Shown piece by piece: positions 25,501 to 35,661 of a stretch of 64,000 bases of DNA. Position numbers and translations under genes: made by a program. Positions within the stretch are counted from its first letter, which is position 1. Each line of letters starts with the position of its first letter. The notes beneath the pieces were generated by a model that was not told the DNA's origin, did not search any database, and was given only the letters and a program-made list of their open reading frames with translations. The DNA lies in assembly GCF_021730395.1 (NCBI RefSeq), contig NC_069376.1, positions 18,509,001 to 18,573,000 on the forward strand, given 5' to 3'. The stretch is from Mercenaria mercenaria. Lineage: Eukaryota; Mollusca; Bivalvia; Venerida; Veneridae.

Positions 25501-26941
25501 AAGTGAACATTTTAATTTCTTTTAAAAAGCACAGAAACTATTTCATTTTATTGGAAAATGAAAGTTGGTATGTAGAAATTCGAAATAAATCGCAGTATAT
25601 GTACAATTATTTTTCTATGAAGTATGAAGAAAGTTAAAAAGACCTGGGGGGTCATTCTGTCGATTCATTGAAATTTCAACATAATACACATACATTTCTT
25701 TGAGTTCCAAAGACCTTCTGTAAATTTTGACCTGCCAATCTTCATTATTTAGTGTCTTGCAGAAGTCTATGCACTGGCTATGAAAAAAATTGCCAACTCA
25801 CTTTCCCTTAGTAATGGACCTTTAAAGTAGTGGGTCCGTAATGACTCTCGTCATTTTCCGTTCGATTACGTATTTTCCGTATGCTTTTCCGACATTCTCC
25901 GGTTATTTTATAAAAAGGCATTTTTTCCGTTATGGCCGAAGGATGCCAAAATAGCATACGAAAATTACGTAATTGCACGGATATTGCCGAGTGTAATTAC
26001 TACGGAGACGATTCTACTACATTAAGTTTTTGATATTTTTTGGAAAAGTAATGTCAACCGAAAGCACCCGTTAAGAATCTTTATTTCGTCTTTCCGTAGA
26101 ATAGAAGGAATATGTTCGCTATGTCCGTCCGTGCATGCAGTCGTGAGATGCGCACCTATTCCTTTGGAGTTTTAAGGAATGTGTTCGAATACAATTTTAT
26201 GTATAGAACTTGTATTTTATTTAATTTATATATGCTGCTGTCGAAACTAAGAATCGAGTAAAGATTCTTTTGAAAAAAGAAAGGTCAGCGAAGAAAACTT
26301 GAAAATTTTGCCATTTTCTCTTATTGATAACCCTTAATATGCCCCAAAGAAGGAAGAGTTGTTCAAAAAATACAAATATAAAGGAGATTCCCAGATATAT
26401 GAGGAAACATAGAAAAACAACGTAAGAATAATGGATGCTGCCGATACTTCAGGCTTTGGTTTAAATGGCGCTACGAGAAAGGGTTGATAGCAACCCGTCA
26501 ATGTATTTGTCGTACTTAAATCTTTTGAAATAAATACCGAATGTAGTACATATGTTCAAAGTTGAAATTAGCAATAAGAAATACGCACCTGGTATTTTAA
26601 TTGTTCAGTGTTTCGCTATAACAAAATTTAATAAGCATTTATACTTTGACAACTGACATTTGGCACATGGAGTACATATTCAGTCATATATTGCAGATCG
26701 TTGCAAATTGGAAGAGCCTGAAAAGGTGGACACACTCCAGGAGAAAATGGTCATGTGTCTCCAACATTTGATAAACATCCGGCCCGGTGGCTCTGGGACA
26801 CTGCTGTATAAGATATTCAATATCATCACAAACTTACGTGAACTCACGGACAAGGAAATGGAATATGCCAAAAACTTACTTGTTGAGTGGCCAATGTTAA
26901 ATCTGAATAGTTACCACCTTGTGAGGGAATTTCTGGGCTGA
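16555..26941 (+). CDS. Nuclear hormone receptor, copy 2 (intact; NR1-like, probably the mollusc-expanded NR1P-type group)
   Basis: Coding exons are 16,555-17,310, 18,306-18,459, 18,939-19,079, 19,379-19,530, 19,893-20,003, 23,766-23,994, 24,937-25,173 and 26,697-26,941. Together they give 2,025 nt, or 674 residues plus stop. All introns are GT-AG except a GC donor after exon 4. Residues 1-206 are an acidic, Ser-rich A/B region. A basic stretch ([10 protein letters not shown], about 209-218) and a proline run come next. The DNA-binding domain starts at CDIC (231), with P-box CEACKGFYRR and second finger ending CPACRYEKC. After a hinge, the ligand-binding domain (about 402-674) shows the family signature [15 protein letters not shown] (about 495-509). 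It ends in LVREFL (668-673), which fits the AF-2 pattern. It should be a ligand-regulated nuclear transcription factor; ligand and partner are unknown. The NR1P assignment rests on remembered family features. The ATG was chosen as the first in frame after the uORF. Confidence 0.9.
17415..17600. mobile_element. Fold-back repeat of TTCCCGAACGGGAA motifs in intron 1 (copy 2)
   Basis: Same block as 2,390-2,575 with palindromic CCCGAACGGG motifs and inverted ends. It sits about 105 bp after the exon 1 donor. Immediately after it, copy 2 carries about 200 bp (about 17,605-17,815) missing from copy 1. Confidence 0.7.
19276..19284 (+). other. Candidate 9-nt microexon between receptor exons 3 and 4
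   Basis: A strong acceptor (TTTTTTCTCCTACAG) is followed by CTAATAAAA and then a good donor, GTGAGT. Nine bases keep the reading frame. Joined between exon 3 (ending 19,079, phase 1) and exon 4 (from 19,379), it would change D-E-E to A-N-K-N-E-E in the hinge. Copy 1 has the same nine bases (4,342-4,350) with a weaker donor, GTTGAG. Use in transcripts is unproven. Confidence 0.4.
19531..19610 (+). promoter_or_regulatory. GC donor with read-through ORF and AATAAA: possible short receptor isoform
   Basis: Exon 4 of copy 1 ends AAG then GTAAGT, but copy 2 has AAG then GCAAAT. If the weaker GC donor is skipped, the frame continues 24 codons to TAA at 19,603-19,605, overlapping AATAAA at 19,605-19,610. 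The result would be a 425-residue protein with the DNA-binding domain and hinge but no ligand-binding domain. If the GC donor is used, the full receptor is made. Confidence 0.45.
20115..20400 (-). mobile_element. tRNA-derived SINE in intron 5 (copy 2)
   Basis: On the minus strand a tRNA-like head (near 20,330-20,400) contains the B-box-like GTGTTCGATCC. A core and the tail GCGTTAAACC near 20,125-20,140 follow. Copy 1 has only the tail/core part (5,387-5,512). It either lost the head or was rearranged. Confidence 0.6.
20924..21117. mobile_element. Fold-back element in intron 5 (copy 2)
   Basis: It begins AAAGGTAGTGAGCC and ends with the related inverted sequence GAGTCCATTACTTT. The inner arms contain CGGCATTC and GAATGCCG. 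No matching block is seen in copy 1 at this position. Noncoding. Confidence 0.6.
21594..22053. mobile_element. 460-bp TIR element inserted in copy 2
   Basis: Left end AGGTCAGAGACCACCAATT and right end AATCGGTGGTCTCTAACCT are inverted repeats of each other with few mismatches. Copy 1 (about 6,295-6,310) shows the uninterrupted flank. It has no transposase frame, so it is a non-autonomous DNA transposon inserted after the duplication. Confidence 0.75.
22411..23681. mobile_element. Fold-back element loaded with CGATGGTGAAAACG minisatellite
   Basis: The outer arms are inverted: GACAATCGTGACTTTTTATT (left, near 22,432) has its complement at right near 23,640-23,660. Inside are arrays of about 22-bp units (CATCGCGTTTTCACCATCGT and variants), first in one orientation, then unique sequence (about 23,020-23,330), then the opposite orientation. 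The block is absent from copy 1 at the matching intron site. It can form a very long hairpin. All open frames here are repeat artefacts. Confidence 0.8.
25484..25821. mobile_element. 338-bp MITE with TTAA target duplication and empty site in copy 1
   Basis: The TIRs are AGGTCCAATACTAAGG at the left and CCTTAGTAATGGACCT at the right. TTAA flanks both sides (25,480-25,483 and 25,822-25,825), and copy 1 has a single TTAA-containing site near 8,020. A TTAA duplication is typical of piggyBac- or Kolobok-mobilised elements; which one is not decidable here. Confidence 0.85.
25826..26000. mobile_element. Fold-back repeat in intron 7 (copy 2)
   Basis: Equivalent of 8,027-8,190. Arms containing TTACGTATTTTCCGTATGC and its near complement make a hairpin. 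It directly abuts the 338-bp TTAA MITE. Confidence 0.6.
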
Positions 26942-27331
26942 TTTTTTTTTATCTGTTCCGGTGGTTTTGGCGGGAAAACGGAGGACATTGGCGGAAAGAG
27001 CCTCGATTTGATACTTTTACCGGTGCGTGGACGATTTAATACTATATTTCAATAAGCGCCTGAGGTGTCAAAGTTCAGAACATTGCAAGTTATAAACTTT
27101 TCTTGTCAAAGCAACTTGCGCGTGACCGATTTGATAAAAGTAATCGGACAAGTAGATGTGTCTTGATATGTGTGCTTATTTACTGCACGTAATGTACGTG
27201 TATATGTACATGTATAAAATCGCATTCTCTCTGTTATCTAAACAATAGCTAACAGTAACTCGTGTTTTTCATACAATGCTATTGTCTACTTTACGTTACA
27301 GCTGCTTTGTCATTTCAAGTTATTTCTTTGA

Positions 27332-27337
27332 AATAAA
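27332..27337 (+). terminator. Candidate poly(A) signal AATAAA, receptor copy 2
   Basis: It lies about 390 bp after the stop at 26,939-26,941. The sequence around it is shared with copy 1 (9,673-9,678). Confidence 0.45.
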
Positions 27338-27554
27338 ATCATGAAATTATCTTAAAATTGTGTTAAATTGCTTTACTTTTTGGGCTTAAAAATGCCTCTG
27401 TGACATATTCTTTTACAACAAGCAAGTTTTTCTCTCTCGCTATGCTCGAAGTAACTGTTTTCCAGGTCAAGTAAAAAAGATGCCGTTGTTCTTAGACTAT
27501 ATTTTATAAGTTGGTTAGTTTATTAGTCACCTACTGTTTGTGAAAACCAGTTTT

Positions 27555-28410
27555 GGGGACAAAAGGTTTGCGCTTTTCCCCTATGTCTGTCATTCATCAA
27601 GGGATTCTCATCATAGTGAATATTTGTGTTACTTGGCACAAATATTCACTATGATGAGACGACATATCATGCGCAAAACCTGGACCCTTTGCTCAAAGGT
27701 CAAGATCACACTTAGAGGTCAAAGGTCAACAGGTCGTTTTCCTGTCCAGTCTGTAACTCAACATTCCTTAAAGGGATTATAATATTACTTGGCACAAATG
27801 TACCCCATAATAAGACAACACGTCATGCGTAATACCCAGACACCTAGGTCAAAGGTCAAGGTAATACTTACAGGTTAAAGGTTAGTAGGGGTTTGCTTTT
27901 TTTCCTGTCAAGTCAATAACTCTGTCATCCGTTATTTTAATATTACTTGGCACTAATGTTTCAACGTGTCTTACACACCACCATTAACTCTAAATGTCAA
28001 GGTCACAGTCAGAGGTCAAAAGTCAACAGGTTTTTTTTTCCTTTCTGGTCCATAGCTCTGTCATCCATAAAGGGATTTTAATATTACTCGACATAAATGT
28101 TCCCTATAATGAGATAATGTGTCATGTGCCATACCCAGAACCCTAGCTCCAAGGTCAAGGTCACACTTAGAAGTCAAAGGTTAACATGTGTCCGGTTTCT
28201 TAACTCTGCCATTTATGGAGGGATTTTGAAATTACCTGGCATAAATGTTCCCCATAATGAGACGACTTGTCATGCGCAAGATCCAGACTCCTAGCTCTAA
28301 GGTCACACTTAGAGGTTTAAGGTTAACATATTTTAAGTGATTCGGATTAATTTCGAAATCAGGGACCTTAACCCCTCTACCACGGATGCCCCCTTATGCT
28401 ACTTTATTTC
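27555..28410. repeat. Tandem-core array downstream of copy 2 with perfect DR1-like motifs
   Basis: Several units (very roughly 150-160 bp each) contain AAGGGATTTTAATATTACTT, ATGAGACGACATGTCATGCG and GGTCAAGGTCA motifs. One unit contains AGGTCAAAGGTCA. The right end has ATGCCCCC, as in related elements. Copy 1 retains only about two units. Noncoding. Confidence 0.8.
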
Positions 28411-28739
28411 TTGATAACTGATATATTATGTTCTTTGCAAGCAACTTGCAACCTCTCAATGTGAATCAGTGGTGAAGAAATTTATATGTTTTGTCTTGAG
28501 TCATTTGCCAGTTAAGACATTCATACAATTGTTAGGAAGGCCATGTCTTTGGTCAGTTATCACGGATAACATGTCCTTAGTCAATTATCACGTTGAACAT
28601 ACAAATCCTAAATTTGAATATATGACGACTCGACTGAAACTATTGTGCTTTATCTGCGGCAGCGTCCTAAAAGGTTCCGGACTGAATGTGCTTCGCGAAA
28701 TATCTTGTTATCAGAATCTTCCAATATATTTATATATAT
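28411..28739. other. Short unassigned stretch with a degraded SINE core
   Basis: Around 28,440-28,490 the sequence CAACCTCTCAATGTGAATCA, followed by GTGGTG, resembles the core of the SINE near 20,250. No gene is visible. Confidence 0.35.
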
Positions 28740-29745
28740 GGCCTGCAAGTAACTGACAACTTCCCTACATTCACTGCCAGTAACTGACAACTTCCCTACA
28801 TGCACTGCCAGTAACTGACAACTTCCCTACATGTACTGCCAGTATCTAACAACTTCCCTACATTCACAGCCAGTAACTGACAACTTCCCTACATGCACTG
28901 CCAACTTTCCTACATGTACTTCCAGTATCTAACAACTTCCCTACATTCACAGCCAGTAACTGACAACTTCCCTACATGCACAGCCAGTAACTGACAACTT
29001 CCCTACATGCACTGCCAACTTCCCTACATGTACTTCCAGTATCTAACAACTTCCCTACATGCTCTGCTCTGCTCACAACTTCCCTACATGCTCTGCTCTG
29101 CTCACAACTTCCCTACATGTACTGCCAGTATCTAACAACTTCCCTACATGCACTGCCAGTATCTAACAACTTCCCTACATGCACTGCCAGTATCTAACAA
29201 CTTCCCTACATGTACTGCCGGTATCTAACAACTTCCCTACATGCACTGCCAGTATCTAACAACTTTCCTACATTCATACATTCACAGCCAGTATCTAACA
29301 ACTTCCCTACATTCACAGCCAGTAACTATTAACTTCCCTACATGCACAGCCAGGACCTGACAACTTCCCTACATGCTCTGCTCTGCTAACAACTTCCCTA
29401 CATGCACTGCCAGTAAATGACAACTTCCCTACATGCACTGCCAATAACTGACAACTTCCCCTACATGTACTTCCAGTAACTGACAACTATCCTACATGCA
29501 CTGCCAACTTCCCTACATGCACTGCAAGTAACTGACAACTTCCCTACATGCACTGCCAGTAACTGACAACTTTCCTACATGATCTGCTAACAACTTCCCT
29601 ACATGCACTGCCAATAACTGACAACTTCCCTAAATGTACTTCCAGTAACTGACAACTATCCTACATGCACTGCCAACTTCCCTACATGCACTACCAGTAA
29701 CTAACAACTTCCAAACATGCACTGCCAGTAACTGACAATTCCTTT
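28740..29745 (+). repeat. 31-bp minisatellite array
   Basis: About 30 imperfect units of CTGCCAGTAACTGACAACTT then CCCTACATGCA, with shorter variant units interspersed. The unit resembles the SINE core segment CCAGTAACTGCCAACTTC seen at 20,236-20,253, and a degraded SINE core sits right at the array edge. There are no unique spacers, so it is not a CRISPR array. Confidence 0.95.
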
Positions 29746-31650
29746 GATGGACAATGACTAAACAACATCCTTAACCGATCGCATTAAAAAACTGTCTCCC
29801 ATGCATTGCAATCCTAATTAATTCTAATTAACAGCTGACACCAGCAAATATAACTTTAATCCAGCAGGCACATTCATCTTAACTCTGAAACTTCTGACTG
29901 ACTCCAGAATGAAAAGTTCATTCAGTCTATGCTATTATCTGCTGAGATGGCAGTTTCCAGCAGTGAGATTCCTGTACAATTAACTTCAATCTATGCATAT
30001 TTGACAATGCAAAAGCAAATGTATAAATAAATAAATAAATGTTTCAAAATTAACGCTAATGATGGCCAACTACATCTCCTATAACGATATAAAGAAAGTC
30101 AAACATAAACCACAACTTCAAATGTTTTAATAACATATTATAAATTTAGTATCATGATTTGTCAGTTTTATCTATCAACAATACCACTGTTGTAGTTTAT
30201 AAATTTTCTAAGAATTTTCTGTAACAAACAATCCTACATCATCCTTATGACATGTATAGATTGTGCAATGTTATGTCTCAACAAACAAATTACTGCAGAT
30301 CACATACTACTATATTTTCACATACCCTTAGCTCAGGTATTTAACGTTTAGCAGCCTAATTCAGTCACAAAAGGTAAGTGTGTTTGAAGACAAGATGCAA
30401 ATGAATATCCACGAATATTTTGTATTCATGAGCGGCATTATTCATGAATATCTGAGAAAACAAAACTACTTTAAATATCAGATGAATATTCATGAGCAGC
30501 AAAAAAGTACTGCATATATCACCATATCTACAGTAGGCAAGCTGCATACTGTGAAATTATTTTTATTCGCGAAGGACGAACTTTCGTGTATTTCGCGCTA
30601 GGACCGATGCGCGAATTTAAGACAGCGCTATTATTATTATTTTATTTTATTTTTTCATTTCTAAAATGGAAAATGCGCGAATTAAAGCCCGCGCGAAATA
30701 GTCCTTTTTAAGTTTGCGCGAAATTTCATGCCAGCGAATTTAAATGATTTCACAGTATCCTAGTATGTATTTCTCCACATTAAGATGGTTAAAAGATCAA
30801 CACTTGCTCAACAAATGGGCCATGATTGCCCTAGAACGCTTTGAAATTATTTCAGAATCGTGACAGCAATTTCTGAGTAGCAGTTTTTTAGCTTTTCCTT
30901 TTGGTTGCAATGTCCACTAGAATTCTGCACAGATTACCTAAATTTGAAGGGAGACAACCCAAGTTTGGTTCATGATATTGCTCTAGTGGTTTAAGAGAAG
31001 GTTTTTAAAGAAATTGTGGATGAGGGACATCCAATGATCTTAAGAGCTCTCCAAGTGAACTGCATGCTCAGGTAAGCTAAAAATGTCACTTATCAGTACC
31101 AGTATCAAAGTGTTCCTCCACTCTTCATCCCTGGAAGTACTCTCAGAACTTCAGTAGATTAAAACAAATGAAGAATATATACTATTTTTAAACTCAGAAC
31201 TTTATTTTAGAGAGCTCAACAACACGATGACAACCATTTATCCAAAAACAATATAATTCTTCAAATTATACTTCAAGGAGTGAGATAAAAAGTGTCACTT
31301 CACGTAAAAATTTAGTATTCAATTGTTCTATGACAAGCACTTGGATCAGACCATTTCAATGATTTGTAAAACTTGTGAGAGATCATCATTGGTCTTGAAC
31401 TGATAGTCTGAATATTCAGCAACTGGCAGGACTGCTGTGAAAATACTGCCTCGATTTCCAACAAACTTTGATGGTACATGTAGGTCAGTAACAAGGCTAT
31501 TTTTGCACTTTTTCAGTACTTTTTATTTGACTGATTTATGGTAGAGTTATGGTCCCTTGACAGCTATACTCAACATACTTTAAGCTGTTAAAGGGACATG
31601 TCTCCTGGTGTGTCGAAAGTGGTGTAACTTTAAGAAAAGCAAAAAAAAAA
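29746..31650. other. Intergenic, no gene seen (one MITE inside)
   Basis: AT-rich DNA with a short AAAT run near 30,025 and repeated ATGAATAT and TTCATGAGC words near 30,380-30,500. A MITE occupies 30,547-30,757. No exon-like open frames or family matches were recognised. Confidence 0.5.
30547..30757. mobile_element. 211-bp TIR MITE (TACTGTGAAAT family)
   Basis: Starts TACTGTGAAATTATTTTTAT and ends TTAAATGATTTCACAGTA, which are inverted repeats. The inner arms contain CGCGAAAT and GCGCGAATT repeats. The terminal TA may be the target duplication. Noncoding. Confidence 0.8.
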
Positions 31651-31652
31651 AA

Positions 31653-32577
31653 AAACAAGAGCTGTCTTCATAGGATGACACATGGCCCCGATGGCACTTT
31701 GAATGAATATATAGTTATGGCCGATGTTAGAGTTTAGGACCTTTGACCTACGGAACTGGGTCTTGCGCGCGACACGTCATCTTAATGTGTCACACATTCA
31801 TGCGTAGATATTTTAAAATCCATGCATGAATGACAAAGATATGGACCGGACACGCCTATCAATCCACTATCATGAAAAATGACCTTTAACATCTAAGTGT
31901 GACCTTGACCTTTGAGCTACGGACCTGGGTCTTGGGCACGACACGTCGTCTTACTGTGGTACACATTCATGCCAAGTTATTTGAAAATCCATCCATCGAT
32001 GACAAAGATATGGACCGGACACGCCCATCAATGCACTATCCTTTAACGTCTAAGTGTGACCTTGACCTTTGAGCTACGGACCTGGGTCTTGCGCGCGACA
32101 CGTCGTCTTACTGTGGTACACATTCATGCCAAGTAATTTGAAAATCCATCCATCGATGACAAAGATATGGACCAAACACGCCCATCAATGCACTATCCTT
32201 TAACGTCTAAGTGTGACCTTGACCTTTGAGCTACGGACCTGGGTCTTGCGCGCGACACGTCGTCTTACTGTGGTACACATTCATGCCAAGTTATTTGAAA
32301 ATCCATCCATCGATGACAAAGATATGGACCGGACACGCCCATCAATGCAGTATCCTTTAATGTCTAAGTGTGACCTTGACCTTTGAGCTACGGACCTGGG
32401 TCTTGCGCGCGACACGTCGTCTTACTGTGGTACACATTCATGCCAAGTTATTTGAAAATCCATCCATCGATGACAAAGATATGGACCGGACACGAAAATT
32501 GTGGACAGACTGACAGACCGACAGACAGACCAACAGACGGTTCAAAAACTATATGCCTCCCTTCGGGGGCATAAAAA
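31653..32577 (+). mobile_element. Tandem-core element E1 (157-bp monomer)
   Basis: It begins ACAAGAGCTGTC and carries a diverged first unit near 31,740. Four further units have GACCTTGACCTTTGAGCTAC at 31,901, 32,058, 32,215 and 32,372, exactly 157 bp apart. A run of ACAGACCGACAGAC words follows. It ends in a hairpin, TATGCC-CCC-TTCG-GGGGCATA (32,552-32,573), then an A-rich stretch. Noncoding. Its class is unresolved; the 3' hairpin recalls Helitron-like elements. Confidence 0.8.
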
Positions 32578-33448
32578 TGTTATATAACCTGTGCAACGCA
32601 TGTCAGATCACCATAGTAAACAAGTGTTATTGTTTCAATCAATTCCCAATAGTGGCTACTGAGAAACCAGATTCCACCAAACATTTTTAAGTAAAATGGG
32701 GCATAACTTTGTAAAGATGTAAAAAAAAGCTGACAGAACCTGTCCAGTGAATGTCAGACCCTCACAGTGGACAAGTTTATAAAGTGACAATCAATTTCCG
32801 CTTGTGGTAACTGAGACACCAGCTTTAAACTGAACATTATTCTATAAAACAAACGGCATAGCTTTGTAAAATGAAAATGTATACAGAACATATGTTTTGC
32901 ATGTCAGATTGCCACAGTGAATAGGTGCGTGAAGTTTCAGTTGATTCCTGCAAGTAACAAAATGTACTTAAGTACCAAAACTGACACCAAATCTGGCTGT
33001 GGCTGCTGGCAGACAAGTAAGTGCAATGTTTCTACAGTCAAGCTAAATATCATAAACTCGGTATCATTTATGTCAAATGCACGGATGTGCAGGCTGATCA
33101 AGATCTACACCGATCACAAAGGCAGAATCAATCCTGTCCAGCATGGTAAGGGTTATTCAAGGTGTTAGGAACTTGTGCAACATGAATGACATATTGATAG
33201 TCACAAAGGTTTTGAATTTCACAATTTGCAATTACTCACAAATATAAAACCTTCCAGAATATTACCAAATCTAATATAGATGTACATGTACATTCATTAT
33301 GAATTTTTGTATCTACTCTACTGGTCCCAAATAAATGTACATAATAAACATGATAAATGGTATATTATACAATGCAATACTCACCAGTACAATAATTATT
33401 GTTTTATACCATAACACTATTAGGCAACCAAAAATAATAATAACAATA
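32578..33448. other. Intergenic, no gene seen
   Basis: Nothing conserved was recognised. Loosely repeated phrases (GCATGTCAGAT, and GTTTCAATCAATTCC-like words) suggest an old, decayed tandem-core element. Confidence 0.4.
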
Positions 33449-33715
33449 ACAAGAGGGCCATGATGGCCCTATATCACTCACCTGTTATCATTGCACTTGA
33501 GGACAAGAAGGTCCTCAGAAAAAATATCTAAGTCCAAAGGACAGGAACAACAAAGGAAAGAAATTTAACCAAAAAGAAAAACAAAATTCTTACAAGGTAC
33601 AGATATGTCAAAATACACCTAAAAATTGGAGGTACCATCCATGTTGTACTACAGAAAAGTGGTCTCAGTTTTTCCCTACGGCCAATAATAAAAAAGTTAC
33701 TAAAAATAGGCTATT

Positions 33716-33907
33716 AGACCTTTCTAACGTAAACGTAATTACGAAACGGAATACTGAATTCGTAAAATTTTAGGCTAATTTGTGGTCTAGGGGAGACAAT
33801 TTCATCCAATAGTAATGCAATAGTATCTCCCTTAGACCATTATATGCAAATAACATTTACGAATTCAGTATTCCGTTTCCGATTTACGTTTACGTTAGAA
33901 AGGTCTA
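33716..33907. mobile_element. 192-bp MITE nested in E2
   Basis: The termini AGACCTTTCTAACGTAAACG and CGTTTACGTTAGAAAGGTCT are exact complements. Inner arms with ACGAATTCAGTATTCCGTTT and its complement extend the stem. Noncoding. The target duplication is short and ambiguous. Confidence 0.85.
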
Positions 33908-34056
33908 TTTATAGTAACGTAAAAGGGAAGTAATTCAAAAGAAAATTATTGTAAGATAACAAAAGAAGGATCTGCCAAATAAATCTGTTAACATAAATGA
34001 AATTTCAGATCAGTATCTTCATTAGTTACGGAGATATACCCATTTTAAATTCAAAA

Positions 34057-35394
34057 ACAAGAGCTGTCCGTAAGACAGCCAAGCTCGACTATTCGAAATA
34101 TTGTCACAGAAGCAGGAAATTATTACCCAAAATGTTAAATATCAAAAGAGTTTTAAGTTCGAAACGGGACATAATTTGACCAAAATGCATATCAGTTATG
34201 GGACTTGATGCTATCAACTAGTTTAATAACCCCGAAGAAACATGTGAAGTTTCAATTCCATATCTGCATTAGTTTTGGAGATAGTAACTTGCATGTAAAA
34301 CTTTAACCAGAATTTTCTAAGTCCAAAAGGGGGCATAATTTGCTCAAAATACATGTTAAGAGTTATGGAACTTGACCCAGTGAGGTTGGTAACTGACCTA
34401 GAAAAAGAATAAATAAGTTTCAAAGCTATATGCCTTTTGGTAATAGCTGTATGTACTTGTACGCAAAACTTTAACCAGGATTTTCTAAGTCCAAAAGGGG
34501 GCATAATTTGCCCAAAATACATGTCAGAGTTATGGGACTTGATTCTATCAACTAGTTTTATAACCCGAAGACACATGTGAAGTTTCAATTTAATATTTGC
34601 ATTAGTTTTGGAGATAGTAACTTGCATGTAAAACTTTAACCAGGATTTTCTAAGTCCAAAAGGGGGCATAATTTGCTCAAAATACATGTCAGAGTTATGG
34701 GACTTGGCCCAGTGAGGTAGGTAATTGATCTAGAAAAAAAAAAAAATAAGTTTCAAATCAATATGCCTTTTAGTAATAGCTGTATGTACTTGCACGCAAA
34801 ACTTTAACCAGAATTTTCTAAGTCCAAAAGGGGGCATAATTTGGCCAAAAACATGTCAGAGTTATGGGACTTGACCCAGTGAGGTAGGTAATTGATCTAG
34901 AAAAAGAAAAAATAAGTTTCAAATCTATATGCCTTTTAGTAATAGCTGTATGTACTTGCACGCAAAACTTTAACCAAAATTTTCTAAGTACAAAAGGGGG
35001 CATAATTTGGCCAAAATGAAGGTCAGAGTTATGGGACTTGGTGCTATCAACTAGTTTTATAACCCAAAGACACATGTGAAGTTTCAATTCAATATCTGCA
35101 TTAGTTTTGGAGATAGTAACTTGCATGTAAAACTTTAACCAGAATTTTCTAAGTCCAAAAGGGGGCATAATTTGCTCAAAATACATGTTAGAGTTATGGA
35201 ACTTGACCCAGTGAGGTTGGTAATTGACCTAGAAAAAGAATAAATAAGTTTCAAAGCTATATGCCTTTAAATGATAGCTGTATGTACTTGCATGCAAAAA
35301 CTTAACCAAGGTGTGACGCCGACGCCGACGCCGACGCCGACGCCAGGGTGAGTAGAATAGCTAGACTATTCTTCGAATAGTCGAGCTAATAAAG
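34057..35394 (+). mobile_element. Tandem-core element E3 (about 166-bp monomer, 330-bp dimer) nested in E2
   Basis: Starts ACAAGAGCTGTCCGTAAGAC, with hairpin GCTGTC/GACAGC. The outer inverted pair AGCTCGACTATTCGAA (34,082) and TTCGAATAGTCGAGCT (35,372) marks the ends. Monomers with TTTTCTAAGTCCAAAAGGGG recur about every 165-168 bp, in two alternating types. A GACGCC run precedes the 3' end. No clear target duplication flanks it. The periodic peptides from open frames here are repeat artefacts. Confidence 0.8.
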
Positions 35395-35661
35395 GGAGGT
35401 AATTTGACATAAAATCAGTCCATAGTTATATACCCTGATTGCCTCGGTCCAACTTATGACAATAATGAAATTTCAAATATGTCCTGTAAGTACTTACTGA
35501 TATAAATCCATTTTGACTACAACCAGGGGAGGTAATCAGATATAAAATAACTCTGGAAACTACGAATGGATCTGATTTGTCATGGAATCCAAGATTTATT
35601 GTTGCTGAAGATATTTTGGAAGTTTGTATCAAATAAAACCATAAATGAAGTCTCTTTATGG

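Larger units (their letters stand above)
15174..28410 (+). repeat. Tandem segmental duplication, copy 2
   Basis: Repeats the sequence starting at position 1, in the same orientation, through all receptor exons and the 3' flank. Blocks specific to this copy include a palindromic insert (15,541-15,850), a (TA)n run, about 200 bp at about 17,605-17,815, a SINE head (about 20,250-20,400), and TIR or fold-back elements at 20,924-21,117, 21,594-22,053, 22,411-23,681 and 25,484-25,821. It contains the intact receptor gene. Similarity fades inside the 27,555-28,410 array. Confidence 0.95.

Noticed and set aside
28740-29745. Possible CRISPR-like array
   Set aside because: Units are directly contiguous with no unique spacers, and the context is eukaryotic; it is a minisatellite.
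32383-32574. Frame with TDRPTDRPTDGSK
   Set aside because: Translation of the ACAGACCG run at the end of element E1.
34223-35186. Repeated peptides such as MYFEQIMPPFGLRK on the minus strand
   Set aside because: They follow the ~166-bp monomer of element E3 and change with each unit; no start, splice or conservation evidence for a protein.
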